From the NCBI GenBank assembly GCA_905182985.1, contig CAJJDN010000058.1, positions 56,651 to 120,650 on the forward strand: a stretch of DNA of 64,000 bases. The letters run 5' to 3'. This DNA comes from Paramecium sonneborni. Its lineage: Eukaryota; Ciliophora; Oligohymenophorea; Peniculida; Parameciidae. The notes beneath the pieces are model-generated. The model worked only from the letters and a program-made list of their open reading frames with translations. It was not told the origin of the DNA and did not search any database. Of this stretch, positions 24,868 to 37,128 are shown piece after piece (position 1 is the stretch's first letter; every line of letters begins with the position of its first letter). A program made the translations under genes and the position numbers.

Positions 24868-27360
24868 TCATAAATAAAAATGTTGTCTTTAAAGATTCTG
24901 ATGAACAGCTTTTTAGAAAGTATCTCCAACCAAAAATGCTAGTTTGTGAGCATATTAAACACAAGCAGGTACTTTTACTGCTCCTGTCCAATTCCAATAA
25001 TTGAAACATTAAAAGTATGTAATTTACCAAAACATTTCTTCAGTAAATTAAGTATTATTTTCTAATACTATATAGTGAGTTGGTGTACAAGTTCCTTAAG
25101 TCACATATTAAGCAGCTAAGAAGAAATCAAAAAATTTTGAGGTTATTCTATCAGCAACAACTAAACCTGAAACTGGATTTATATAAGGGCTTTTTGAATT
25201 TTTTCTTGCTTAAGGGGGAGCATCATCTACTTTCAAGAAGAATCGATCAGAAATTTTTTTATTGATAGTAATATATGCAAATTAAGGATTATATCCAGCT
25301 GTATATGTTTAAATAACTTTTTTAATTTGTTCTAATTCTGTTTATATCAAGGCTTAGATTTATGATTCTCCTACTCCATCTCTATAAACTAAAATAGTAT
25401 CAGGTAATTGTTTTTTTCCATAATGTAAAAAATAAGCTTAAAGAGCTTCTTTAAAAGCTAATCCAACAGCCTAATTAAATTCTTAGCCAGCTCTCATGAT
25501 AATAGTTTTGGAAAAGCTTGTTTTACATTCTAAATCAAAATGAGCAACAAAACCCATACAAGATTATTTTCCTGAAACTAATTTATGATAGATATCCATT
25601 CCAATAATCATAATTTTTTCAGAGATTCCTTTAACTTTAGGAATAACCCATAAAGGATTTCCTAATTTGACACTTATTTATTAAGCAATTTTAGAAGCAA
25701 TACTTTATTTGTTTTTATTTTTACATGCTTTAGTAGTTACATTTTGATGAATAACACCAGCACCACCTTATGAAAGTAAAAAGTCTTTAAGACCAACATA
25801 AAGTTATGTATCTCTATTTTTATCAGTAATAGAGACAACAAGAGATGGTAATCCATTTTTAAATTCTGCTTATAATTCTTTGATCCAATCTTAAGGTTTG
25901 TTTCCTTTCATATTAATAAAAAATGGTTTATCAAATTTGATTCCTAATCTTCCTCCTTATTATTATAGATCTGCTACTAGATCATCAGCAAGATCATCAT
26001 CTTATCTTCCTTTTGATTGATAAATTAAAAACCAATCTTTTATATAACAACTCTAATAAACTGGATCTTTTAAAATGAAAAATCCAGTTGGATCAGCATC
26101 TAATTTTCTTTAATTTGCAAATGTTAACTATGGTTATTGGCAAATATAGGCTGTAGTACTTGAATCTGATTTTAGTATGATCTATGAAGCACCTAATTGT
26201 TTTTATAATTTTCCTAACATATTTTATATTATTTGTAATCTTTCTCCAGGTTCTTTTTTTGTATAATATGCTAATTCTTTCATCAATCCAAAATCTGATT
26301 TTTAATCATCTCTTAATCCAGTCATATAAACTAACTCTGGAATTAAATAAAATTTTTTATCTGGATTTCTTCTATCTAAACTTTCAAGAAGAGGTTAGTT
26401 CATATCTTAAATTTTGATTTTATATCTATCTTAATAATATTGGGCATAAGTTGTTTTTTTGCCATCCTCCAAATCAAATGATGAATTAGGAGTCTTTTTG
26501 AAATCAACTGCTGAAATTTTATACAACCTATAATTTCCATAAGTTGCTATTACTGATTTTCCTTCAAACTCCTCTTTTATTTGTGCATAATCATTATTCT
26601 TAAAAGATTTAATAAACCTTAAGGCTGTCTCTGTACTTAAAACCCTTGAAGCATAATCAATTAATAATTAAGGTTTTGATTAAGTTAATTTCAGAGAAGT
26701 CTTATATCCAAGCCATACTTTAAGTGGGAAACCTTAAACTGGATTAGCATCTATTGATTTTGGATCAAAGAATTATGACAATCTATTAAGTTCTCTTAAT
26801 CCCATCTCTTTTAATGCTCTTTTCACTTAAACATTTATAGCTTATTAGAGAGGCTACATTAAAGTTGGTTCTTGGTTTTCTCTAAAACATATTAATTTTA
26901 TTAATACCCATCAAGATATGAAAAATCGATTGATTTCACAAAATTCAAGTATACACAGTATTTTTAATCTTTAAAGGTTACTTAAGAAATTATTCTTTCT
27001 TTAACATACTGAGGACTCCATATATTTAGGCCTCTAATCTAATTATTATATATTTAAATGTATACTGAAAATGTTTCTAGTCCTGCCTACTTAAATTAAG
27101 CTCTGGATAAGTTAATTAATTCACTGATTACCTCTCTACTATCTTGAGGAACATCTTCTGAAAAACTTACTGCATAAATATTAAGTCCTGCTTATTTGTC
27201 TTTAAATTCAAACTATTAAGTTAGATTAATATTATACTGGGAAGTGGTTGCTTAACACCTTCACTGGTCTGCAAATTTTATTGACTTATTCGCTTCTTTT
27301 GGGTCGATTTGCCAATTAACTAATTTTCTCACATTATTTCGGAGTTTATTATTATTACAT
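24868..27360 (-). CDS. Piwi-clade Argonaute (Ptiwi type)
   Basis: Small-RNA-guided Argonaute. In Paramecium, Ptiwi proteins serve scnRNA-guided DNA elimination and siRNA silencing. Three introns (25, 27 and 26 nt, all in the N-terminal third) give 804 aa. N-domain: VLSNHFPFEFKDKQ and GLNIYAVSFSED. PAZ at ~290-420: GKKTTYAQYYQDRYKIKI, QPLL, FYLIPELVYMTGL. MID/PIWI from ~500: QNVTTKACKNKNKQSIASK, then the slicer residues in GMDIYHKL (Asp), VYRDGVGESQIQ (Asp) and PTHYIVLENN (His), a complete DDH triad. It ends QRQHFYL*, the usual Argonaute C-terminus. Start at 27360 gives MQQQQTPKQCEK. Which of the Ptiwi paralogues it is cannot be decided from sequence alone. Confidence 0.95.
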
Positions 27361-27474
27361 TATTTAATTAATGTTTTAATTAAAAAAAATTAAATCGGTT
27401 TTATAGTGTGATTTAATCAAATATGATGTATTACATAATTTATTTATTTTATTCTTTATCTATTTACAATTTAT

Positions 27475-28283
27475 TCATTCAAATTTTCTATTTGGTAACA
27501 ATAAATTTGTATATGCTACAACACATCCCAAATATACTTGTTCCTCTTTTAAATTAAACTTTTTTATAATTTTAATTTTACTTTGCCATCTGTCAATGAT
27601 TCAATTGATCTTAAAGTAAATGTTCCAAATCCTAATATGCTAACAATTACTATTATTCCTTATAATGTGTTTATTGAAGTAGTTTTTGTAAAAAAGAATT
27701 CTGCCGCTATTAATAATCCACAATACTATATCATTTGTTTGAAATAAATCTAATGATTAATTTCCCTAACAATTCTAAAATGAAGTAGTAGATTACCAAT
27801 CACAATCAGCAACATACAATGGATCAATATGAAATTTATTGAGTTTGCTACTTAATTATTATTTAATACTTTAGTTTAATTTACTTGTGATCTAAGAATA
27901 TAGCAAAGTCTAAGTAATTATAATTGATATCAAATATATTTAAGCTCTCTTTTCCTAAAATTTATTTAACAATATTTTACTTCTATTTAGTTTATATTGC
28001 TTGATCCAAAATACAATAAAACTATAGTTAAACTAACGAAAAACATCAATAATAAATCTGAATCAAACAATTCCAGCAAGACTGACAAGAAAGGAGGTTC
28101 AATATAAATGACAAAGCAACTTAATACTATTACACTTTGCCATATCAACCAGGTCCATAATATTTTTTTTAAGAAAATTATTTTTTTACTAATATCCAAC
28201 GAAGCTAAAGAATTCATTTACGATTGTTGATCTTAAACCTATTGATTGGATTCCTTTTTTGCATTCTTATTTTTTTTATTCAT
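27475..28283 (-). CDS. multi-pass membrane protein, TMBIM/Bax-inhibitor-1-like
   Basis: Three introns (26, 22 and 23 nt) give exactly 246 codons. A polar N-terminus (MNKKNKNAKKESNQQ) is followed by about six or seven hydrophobic helices: LWTWLIWQSVIVLSCFVIYI, LLLMFFVSLTIVLLYFGS, ISIIITQTLLYSQI, FILIHCMLLIVIGNLLLHF and GIIVIVSILGFGTFTLRSIE. The last loop, KFNLKEEQVYLGCVVAYTNL, lines up with the LSPEEYxxAAxxLYxDII end of LFG/TMBIM proteins. Helix count, size and that loop suggest this ER/Golgi calcium-leak family. The usual aspartate pair is not obvious, so the call is tentative. Tandem with Ptiwi, 114 bp apart. Confidence 0.5.
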
Positions 28284-28289
28284 AATCCA

Positions 28290-28800
28290 ATTATTATGTG
28301 AAAATTTATTAATATTCCATTTTTTTTAGATAAATAATCTAAAACATAAAATTCTCATTTCGATCTTCTTCCTTTTTCTTCGATATTGAAAGCAGTACAT
28401 CCTCCACCATAAAAATGGCTGACAAGAATTTTTATAATTTTTCCTTGTACTATTTTATTATACAAATCCTATCCTAATTTTACCATCAATAAATTATTCC
28501 TAGAATGATAAACTTATGAATAAAAAGTCAATCATTTAAAAACCCCCACCACAAACAATTAAATTAAATTTGTTTGGCCTCTAAGAATTTTGGAAATTAT
28601 TATCAAAATTTCACCCATATCTTTCATCAGTTAAAATAATGTTTGATTAAAAGTTAAATTGAATGAAATAAATATACTATTATACCATTTTTAATGACTA
28701 CTTATTTTTTAAGTTTTAAATAATTTTTATTTCCTTCTATTTGAAATATTATTGTATTTTCTGTATATTTTTTTTTCATAACATACCATATACATTCTAT
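28290..28800 (-). pseudogene. possible decayed Kelch-like fragment
   Basis: Minus-strand pieces such as KFNLIVCGGGF, VYHSRNNLLMVKLGQDLY and VSHFYGGGCTAFNIEEKGRR look like Kelch blades (Gly-Gly followed by aromatic spacing). They lie in different frames separated by TGA or shifts, and no normal introns repair them. Most of the segment also appears again at 29445-29955 because of the assembly duplication. Either a relic or a poorly assembled contig end. Confidence 0.28.
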
Positions 28801-29549
28801 ATATTTAACATTTAAGATTGGAAAAATATTTTTGAGACATTAGAGTGGATTATTTTAAAATAATTCTGAAATAAAGTATATTAAAAAACAAATTTGTATG
28901 AGTTTAATCAGCTGCATAAAATATATATGATAATGATATATATAAATATAAATTAAAAGTGAGAAGGAAGATTTAATCTCGAGAGTCTTTGAAATTGCTT
29001 GAAAAAATTATAAAAATAATACTTGAGTGCTGTCAAATTAATGATATCAGTAAAAAATATCTTTTTGAAATGATATATATTATGTATTGATTTAGGAATA
29101 GTGATATAAAATATTAAGATTGTAATAAATTGAGAGTTGGAAGTTAGAAAAGGAAGTTTAGAGAAAGTGGTTAATATGAAATTTGATCGTTGAAATAAAT
29201 TGTATAATTTGGAGGAAACAATAAATATTTATTATATATATGTATATATGTATTTAATATAGTAAAAATCTTGGATGATTGAATTAAATTTTTTATTTAA
29301 TAAAATAAATGTCTTAGTACACAAGTAGATATAGACCATCTGCACTTGGATCAAGTGGGATAGGTTAGAATTAAGCAGCTACAACATAATCTAGCTATAG
29401 ATAATCAGTTACAACAACAACAACATCATCAAATTTATCAGTACCATAAACAACCACTACAAGTACATTTGAGAGATCAGAAGGGAGAAGATCAAGTACA
29501 ATTAAAGCACCTCCAGCTACAGCGTAAATAGTTATTTATATGAAGTGTT
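28419..29549. repeat. direct duplication 1, left copy (1,131 bp, assembly overlap)
   Basis: Base-for-base the same as 29574-30704 (offset 1,155), and separated from it by 24 N. It covers the intergenic region and the first exon of the coiled-coil gene. Perfect identity ending exactly at the gap points to two contig ends that overlap but were not merged. Confidence 0.93.
29309..29549 (+). other. duplicate 5' end of the coiled-coil gene, truncated by the gap
   Basis: Same start (MSQYTSRYRPSALGSSG) and first exon as the gene at 30464, including its first intron, then cut off by N after four bases of exon 2. It should not be counted as a second gene. Confidence 0.88.
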
Positions 29550-29573
29550 NNNNNNNNNNNNNNNNNNNNNNNN
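29550..29573. other. sequence gap, 24 N
   Basis: Unresolved bases between the two copies of the 1,131-bp duplication. Confidence 0.99.
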
Positions 29574-30704
29574 CTGACAAGAATTTTTATAATTTTTCCT
29601 TGTACTATTTTATTATACAAATCCTATCCTAATTTTACCATCAATAAATTATTCCTAGAATGATAAACTTATGAATAAAAAGTCAATCATTTAAAAACCC
29701 CCACCACAAACAATTAAATTAAATTTGTTTGGCCTCTAAGAATTTTGGAAATTATTATCAAAATTTCACCCATATCTTTCATCAGTTAAAATAATGTTTG
29801 ATTAAAAGTTAAATTGAATGAAATAAATATACTATTATACCATTTTTAATGACTACTTATTTTTTAAGTTTTAAATAATTTTTATTTCCTTCTATTTGAA
29901 ATATTATTGTATTTTCTGTATATTTTTTTTTCATAACATACCATATACATTCTATATATTTAACATTTAAGATTGGAAAAATATTTTTGAGACATTAGAG
30001 TGGATTATTTTAAAATAATTCTGAAATAAAGTATATTAAAAAACAAATTTGTATGAGTTTAATCAGCTGCATAAAATATATATGATAATGATATATATAA
30101 ATATAAATTAAAAGTGAGAAGGAAGATTTAATCTCGAGAGTCTTTGAAATTGCTTGAAAAAATTATAAAAATAATACTTGAGTGCTGTCAAATTAATGAT
30201 ATCAGTAAAAAATATCTTTTTGAAATGATATATATTATGTATTGATTTAGGAATAGTGATATAAAATATTAAGATTGTAATAAATTGAGAGTTGGAAGTT
30301 AGAAAAGGAAGTTTAGAGAAAGTGGTTAATATGAAATTTGATCGTTGAAATAAATTGTATAATTTGGAGGAAACAATAAATATTTATTATATATATGTAT
30401 ATATGTATTTAATATAGTAAAAATCTTGGATGATTGAATTAAATTTTTTATTTAATAAAATAAATGTCTTAGTACACAAGTAGATATAGACCATCTGCAC
30501 TTGGATCAAGTGGGATAGGTTAGAATTAAGCAGCTACAACATAATCTAGCTATAGATAATCAGTTACAACAACAACAACATCATCAAATTTATCAGTACC
30601 ATAAACAACCACTACAAGTACATTTGAGAGATCAGAAGGGAGAAGATCAAGTACAATTAAAGCACCTCCAGCTACAGCGTAAATAGTTATTTATATGAAG
30701 TGTT
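29574..30704. repeat. direct duplication 1, right copy (1,131 bp)
   Basis: Identical to 28419-29549. This copy continues into the full-length coiled-coil gene, so it is the one to keep. Confidence 0.93.
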
Positions 30705-33700
30705 CAAATGACACCACCATCAGGGGAGAGAAAATGGTTAGGAAAATACCCAGAAGTAGTATGTTTTCTTTTGGCATTGGAGAATGATAGAATAATGAGA
30801 GAAAACGATGCATTAATAAAGAGAATAAAGGAATTAGAAAGTTAGAGTGAAGGTGGAGATGCTAGAGTGAGAGAATTACAAGCAAAATTGGATTAAGCAA
30901 ATAAAGATATAACACAATACAAATCAGAGATTGATAAACATTTAATAAGAATCAGATAATTAGAAACAGAAATAGCAGATTATAAATCAAGATTAGGTTA
31001 GGTTGATAATTCACTTGCTTAAAGATTAAAAGATGCTGAACGCAAAATTTCAGATTATGAAAAAGATATTAATTAATGGAAAAGTAAATATTCAACAGAT
31101 AAATCATCATGGGATTCAGAAATGAAGAGATTATAAGATTTATTAACTTAAAGATAAAGGGAATTAGATGATTTGAAGAATAATTCAGGTAGAAATTTAG
31201 ATGGATTGCAAAAATAAATTAGAGATTATGAAGTTAGAATTAGAGATTATGAAAATAAATTTAATACATTATAATCTGAATTAGAAAGATTAACTAAATT
31301 ATTAAATGAAAGGAATGCAGAAAATGATAGATTAAAGACAGATTTGAAAAATAAAACACTTGAATGTGACGATTGGAAAAATAAGTTTAATACTTTGTAA
31401 TCTCAATTTACATCAATGAAATCTTAATATGAGACTAAAATTAAAGAGTTAGGAGATTTATTGTAATTAAGAGATCGAGATTTGAATGATTGGAAGAATA
31501 AATATTCATCACTTGAAAGTAAGTACAATAGTTTGGGTGGTTAATAAAGTGGATCAGAATAGAAAATAAATACATTAACATAAAAAATATAAGAATATAT
31601 TAGAGATATAGATAAATTAAATGGATAATTAAGAGATAAGGATGCTTAATGCAAATCATTATAAGAAAAGTTGGCAAGAGCAGAATAGGATAATAAAAAT
31701 TTATTAGATTAAATTAATCAATTGAATTAAATGATTAAGTAATTGAATAGAGAAATTGAGAAACTAACAGGAGAATTAAATGGTAGAATAAATGAAATCA
31801 ATTATTTAAATTAATAACTTCAAAAATGCAATGATAATATTCGCAATCTAGAAGATTAAATAAATAAATTAAATGATGATTTAATGAGTAGCAGAGATGA
31901 AATTATGAATCTAAAGAGTTAAAACGAATAATTAACAAATAGAGTAAATGAATTAAATGATAGAGCTGGATAATAATAAGGAGATTTACATGCAGCTAAT
32001 TCTGAAAGAGAAGAGAGAGAATTTACAGTTAAATAATTATAAGAGTAATTGGATCAGTTGTTAACTGAAAAATAGATTATGGAATAGTAATTAAATGATT
32101 TAAGAAATGCACTTTAATCAAAGAATGATGATATTAGTAGATTGAATGCATAAAATAAATAAAGATTGTAATAATTAATGGATTTGTAAAAGAAATGTAC
32201 AGAACTAGAATATATTATAAGTGAATTGAGAGGTTTGGAATTGAAGTGTAAATTATTAGATGATAAAATTAGTGAATATCAAAAATTGATTGATGAATTA
32301 AAGAGGAGAGTTGCTTAATAAGATTTACAATTATTGTAGGCTTCAGCTAATGAAAAGAGATTATAAGATTAAGAAATTCTCATTTAAAATTAAGCTAAAG
32401 AAATACAAAGATAAAATGATCAAATTACATCATTATTGAAAGAAAACGATTTATTATAATAATAAATTTTATAATTGGAGAATGAAATCAATAAATTAAA
32501 ATCACTTGAAAATTATGTTGGGGATTTAGAAAAATAATTGTAGAGTGCATAAGATGAATTAAATAAGTTAAGATAATTACTTGACTAAAGAACATAAGAT
32601 TTAAATGATTGGAAGGCCAAATATTCATAATTATTACCTTTAGAAGATTAATATAGAGTTTTAGAGGAGAGATATAAATAGTCTGAATAGAGAGTTTTAT
32701 AGCTCTAGAATGATATTGAAAAATTAAATAAGATAATTCAATAAAATTAAATTGATATTGACACTCATAAATGGAATTTGAATTAGTAAGAGATGACTAT
32801 GAAAGTAAAAGATGATGCTTTAGAAGCTTTGAATGAAAGATTAGGCAATTTAATGCATGATTATGAATAAGAAAGAAAAAAAACTCAGGATTATGAGTAA
32901 TTATTGGCTGAACATTAATAAAATTTAGATAAATTAGCTTAAGCTAATACATAAATTAATAATTTATAGAGTGATCTTAATAATGCTATAAAGGATATTG
33001 AAGCATTATAAAATGAGAATCATGATATGAGACAAGATCTTTAAGAATTAGAAAGATAAATTTAAGAGTTTAAGTAAAATGAGGCTAGATACAAAGATAT
33101 TGAAAATAAATTCAATTAGTAATTAAAAGATATTGAGAGATTGACAGTATAATTGAGAGACAAGACCTAATAATTTGATGAATTGAATGCATAGTTTGGA
33201 GCTTTAGATTTATAATTGTAATAAGCAAGCAAAACTATAGAGGATTTAACTAGAAGGTATTATGTGATTATATTTAATATAGAATTGCTGAATTAGAATA
33301 AATTCAGAGAGAACATGAGGTGTTAAAGACTTAAACAGATCAATTGGAAAATCTAAATAAATAATACACTGCTGATCTTGATAGATTAAATGCAATAGTA
33401 AATTAGAGATAAAAGGAATTGGAAGATTTACGTTAGTTAATGTTGAAATTAGAAGAAAGAATAGCTTATTTAACACCTTTTGAAGAGAAAGTAAAAATAT
33501 GATCTAAATTATAGTTCTAAATTATTTCACCTAAATTTTAAGAGTCTTAAGAGATTGTAGAGAGATAGAAGTAAGACATTAATAAATATTAAGAATAATT
33601 AAAGACTGTAGATGAATTGAATAAAAAGTAAGATATTTGTAATAATTAAAAGGGTGTAAGATTGTATGATGATTTTAACAATGTAATTCACTGAATGTGA

Positions 33701-33770
33701 AGGATTAAGAAGTTAATTAGATGAGAAGGACAATTTGATTGCAAATTTACAATAATAATAGTAGCAGTGA
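30464..33770 (+). CDS. long coiled-coil structural protein, 1,069 aa
   Basis: Introns 30679-30700 (22 nt), then 26, 24 and 25 nt near the 3' end, give 1,070 codons exactly. The N-terminal ~75 residues are Ser/Thr-rich and disordered (MSQYTSRYRPSALGSSGIG, TTTTTSSN). A short globular patch follows (PPSGERKWLGKYPEVVCFLL), then about 900 residues of nearly unbroken heptad coiled coil with recurring NDWKNKYSSLESKYNSL-type phrases about every 50-100 residues. It ends in a short Gln tail. This architecture suits a basal-body, epiplasmic or infraciliary filament protein, but no family signature is seen. The 5' end sits inside the assembly duplication. Confidence 0.82.
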
Positions 33771-33813
33771 TGAATAAGAAATAAAATATATATATAAATA
33801 AATATATATAATA

Positions 33814-34826
33814 ATGATATTATCACGAGGGTTATTCAAGTTGCCATTAAAACAAATCTAATAATTTGGGAGGAGAAAAGATTATTATGCAATTTTGGGA
33901 ATTTAGAAGAATGCAACAGAGGAATAAATTAGAGATGCATATACAAAGAAAGCATAAAAGTACATGTTATTGTAAATATATTAGACTCTATCCAAATGTC
34001 ACTACATCAGTGGTAATGAATGATGCTTCAGCTTAATAAGAATTTTAAGATGTGGCCGAAGCCTTTGCAGTATTATCACAAATACAAAGCAGAAATGCTT
34101 ATGATCTTTTGAATAAAGAATAGCCAGATTTATTGTATGGTGCTGAGATGGAAAGATATTAACAATCCTTCTAAAGAAATGATGATGGTACATACAAGAG
34201 ACCAGGATAAGTGGCATCAGATTATGCTAAAGAAAAATAAGAGTATTTGAAAAAAGAGAGATAAGTCTTTAATGTGGATGATTTTGGCAGATACAAAGGA
34301 GGTAAAATATTATTTCATCACTAAAAGGTGTTCCTAGACCAAATAAAGGATATGTTAGAGGAAATGCTCTTATGGAAGTTGGTTAATATCATAGACCATT
34401 GTATCATAATATGAAATAAAATCCATTTGAGACTGAACATAGAATTACTTCTGAAGATGCTGAATATTTTAGAGTCTGGTCAACTGAAGAAAGAACATTT
34501 AAAGAATGGGCTTATTTACATTAAAATGCTGAAGTCGACTATGAATACTTAAAAGTATAATTTTTAAATAATAATTTTTTTAGTTCAATGATTATAGAGC
34601 ATTCTATAGATGGACTAGAAACTTCTTTTTAGTATTTTTGGCAATCCCTTACTTTTTCTAATCCTTGTTTAGAGGTTAATTGAGAGAAATCATAGATGAA
34701 ATTAATGAAGAAATGGCTGAAGGAATGCCTATTATAGGAAGATAGTTTGGCAATGTTTAAGTTGTTGTAGGTAAAACAGGCACTCTAAAATTACAAGATG
34801 TAGGTGGAGGACATCATCATCATTGA
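33814..34826 (+). CDS. mitochondrial-type J-domain protein with degenerate HPD and one TM helix
   Basis: Introns 33960-33984, 34302-34327 and 34555-34583 give 310 aa. A basic leader (MILSRGLFKLPLKQIQQFG) suits mitochondrial import. The J domain is at ~22-85: KDYYAILGIQKNATEEQIRD, then KKAQKLYPNV where the invariant HPD should be, then EFQDVAEAFAVLSQ and RNAYDLL. HPD is YPN here, so Hsp70 stimulation is unlikely. A conserved-looking middle (PGQVASDYAKEKQEYLKKER) is followed by a hydrophobic helix (FFLVFLAIPYFF) and a C-terminus ending GGGHHHH. J-like proteins without HPD occur as structural subunits of ciliate respiratory complexes, so that role is possible. Lies 43 bp after the coiled-coil gene, same strand. 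Confidence 0.8.
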
Positions 34827-34887
34827 TTTATGAAATAAAACAATAATATACATAATCATCACAAATCCGTTTTAATTATTAATAATA

Positions 34888-36111
34888 ATGTATAAAGTTA
34901 TATTATTGTGCTCACTTGTTCTATTTGCAAGCAGCATGAGCGAAGGAGAGACACTCTTACAATCTCTGTAAAGCACTGAATTTGGAAAAACTATTATTTA
35001 AACTATTCAAGTTTAATTGTAAGGAAATAGCAGTGTTGATAAAATTATTGATCTTCTTACGTAAATGAAAGATAGAATCAATGAAGAATAAGATCTTGAA
35101 AGATAAAAATCAAGAGATCACACTTAATTTTGTGATGACAAATATGATGAAATATTATTTGTTATTGATTCATCAGAATACTAATTAGCTAAAGATTAAT
35201 AAACATTGCCACTCTTCCTTTAAGAATAAAAAAATAAATAAAGACAATTATTAGATAAATAAGAAATAGAAAACAGAAACAATTAACGTATTGCTGAATT
35301 AACTTAAGAAAGAGACATTACTAGAGTAATTTTATTCTTATTATATTAATTAGTAATAATATGAAAATAGAAGAGATGAATTAACCAATATGGTTGGAGC
35401 TCTTTAAGAAGGAAAAAGAATCATTAGTAAATTAAGTACCAAAAAATGGGATCCTTTAGCTGGAACCTATTCTTTCCTTGAATTCTCTTAATTTATGTTT
35501 AATGAACTTGAAACTCATTAAAAAATATTGAAAAAATAATCTAATGGAATTGGCTTACTTTATGAATTACTTTTAGAAACTTCCCAGTATATTATATCTA
35601 TATACATTTATTAGAGATCCTGGAATCTAAGCTAATTAATAAGGTGTTGCTAAAATTCAAGAAATCATTGATGAATTAATTGAAAGCGTTTTTGATTTAT
35701 TAAAACAAGAGTTATTAACAGACAATGCAAGAGAATAAGATTATCAAAATTAAAAAGAACGAATTGTCATATAAAATAGAAGATTAGAAGCTACTATTGC
35801 TACATTCAGAGCTAGAGTCTTAATAATCAATTAAACCATATTAGAATTGAATAATGACATCAGATTTAATACTGAAGTAATAATAATCTATTGAAATTTC
35901 AAGAAATCAACTTTATTGAGAAAATAAAAAGATGATTGGGAGAGAACTTGCGTTGATTATCATAATGGTTATGTAGAAGCTACTAAAATTAGGTTTAAAA
36001 TCAAATTTATATTTTAGAACACAATAAAGTGATATCTTAACTGAAGTTATCTAAGTCTTCAAGAGAAACTATAATGACTTTCCAAGTTTAATTTAGAAGA
36101 TATCAGTTTGA
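34888..36111 (+). CDS. trichocyst matrix protein-like secretory protein
   Basis: Introns of 28, 28, 27 and 25 nt give 371 aa. A signal peptide (MYKVILLCSLVLFASS) precedes heptad-rich helices. Diagnostic family-like blocks are ELTNMVGALQEGKRIISKL followed by WDPLAGTYSFLEFSQFM, and near the C-terminus LLRKQKDDWERTCVDYHNGY. Paired coiled-coil domains with this order and size characterise the tmp/T1-T4 families, which are processed and crystallise in trichocysts and expand on calcium-triggered exocytosis. It could be a divergent or non-crystallising relative. It stands alone, 61 bp after the J-domain gene, as expected for a dispersed multigene family. Confidence 0.75.
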
Positions 36112-37128
36112 TAAATTATTAAATTTAAAAATGATAAAATTCTCAAACTAGGAAACTCTTAAAGAATCTTTAATTTCTAAACTATATCTATCTATCTTTA
36201 CTAAGAGTTTTCCTTATTTCTTTCTGTCTTATATCAAAATTTTTATAATTTTAATTTCAATTTTTTATGTTCTCTTTAAAAATCAAAAATTAATAAGTTT
36301 GCTCTTTAAATTATATTCAAAATTTTTAGTATTTCGCGGTTTAGAAAAGTAAAGTAGTTTTTCTACTTAAGCTTTAAATTACTAAATTAATAAATAGGTA
36401 AAGTTAACTTTCAACCAAAAAAATAATAATTAAATATTTATGATTAAAAAATCATTGATCACAAGAATTGTAAATAAGAAAATTTTGTAATATTGTTATA
36501 AATTTTTATTTACACCAAAAAAAGTATCATAAAGTTATGATCTTGCTATTTAAGTTAGATACTAATCACATTTTGCTGATAAATATATTTAAAATGATGA
36601 TTCAAAAAGTAATAAGATATAAAGTATGTTTGATCGATATGTTTCCAATCCATATGTATTATCATATATGCTTGCATCAATTGAATCATAATTAAATAGA
36701 ATAATGATGTCATTTTATTTGGATACAAATCATTTAATAAATTACATACAGTGATCGTAACATAGTTTAACTAATAGAATTAAACAAAATTTAAATCAGT
36801 TGTTTTTTTACATACAATCTAATTAAAAAATATATTTATTGTGACGAAATTTTTATATATATTCTGAATTGATCTTTTAATTGTTGAGTTTTTGTGATTA
36901 TTAAATTTAACAAAAAAGATCAATTTTTTACAAAATTTTTTAATTAAATAAATAAAGCATTTATTATAAAAATTGTTTACCCCTAATCATATAGCATATG
37001 ATTCTGATGAATGCATTAAAGGTTGCAATCTTAAGGAACAAACCTTTTTTAATATAAAAGCTTAGTTGAATAAAGATAAGTATTATTTAAATAAAGATAA
37101 GCAACATTTAATTTAAATATATTTGAAT
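36112..37128. other. 1,017-bp gap; one unsupported plus-strand frame at 36440-36754
   Basis: Between the trichocyst-type gene and the TPR gene, whose 3' ends converge here. A frame from ATG 36440 to TGA 36752-36754 encodes 104 residues (SMFDRYVSNPYVLSYMLAS). It has an ordinary composition but no recognisable domain. With only one stop codon in AT-rich DNA such a frame is expected now and then. Nothing else is evident. Confidence 0.35.

Noticed and set aside
29309..29549. A second, short Ser/Thr-rich gene
   Set aside because: Exact copy of the first exon of the gene at 30464 created by the unmerged overlap.
33246..33476. Minus-strand frames at 33246-33476 and 34002-34217
   Set aside because: Antisense of the coiled-coil and J-domain genes.
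34812..34823. Engineered His tag or vector sequence at the end of the J-domain gene
   Set aside because: Only four His codons, all CAT, in natural AT-rich context with introns upstream; no vector sequence nearby.
36440..36754. A 104-codon plus-strand gene
   Set aside because: Open frames of this length are expected by chance when TGA is the only stop; no domain or splice support, so it is listed only as unsupported.
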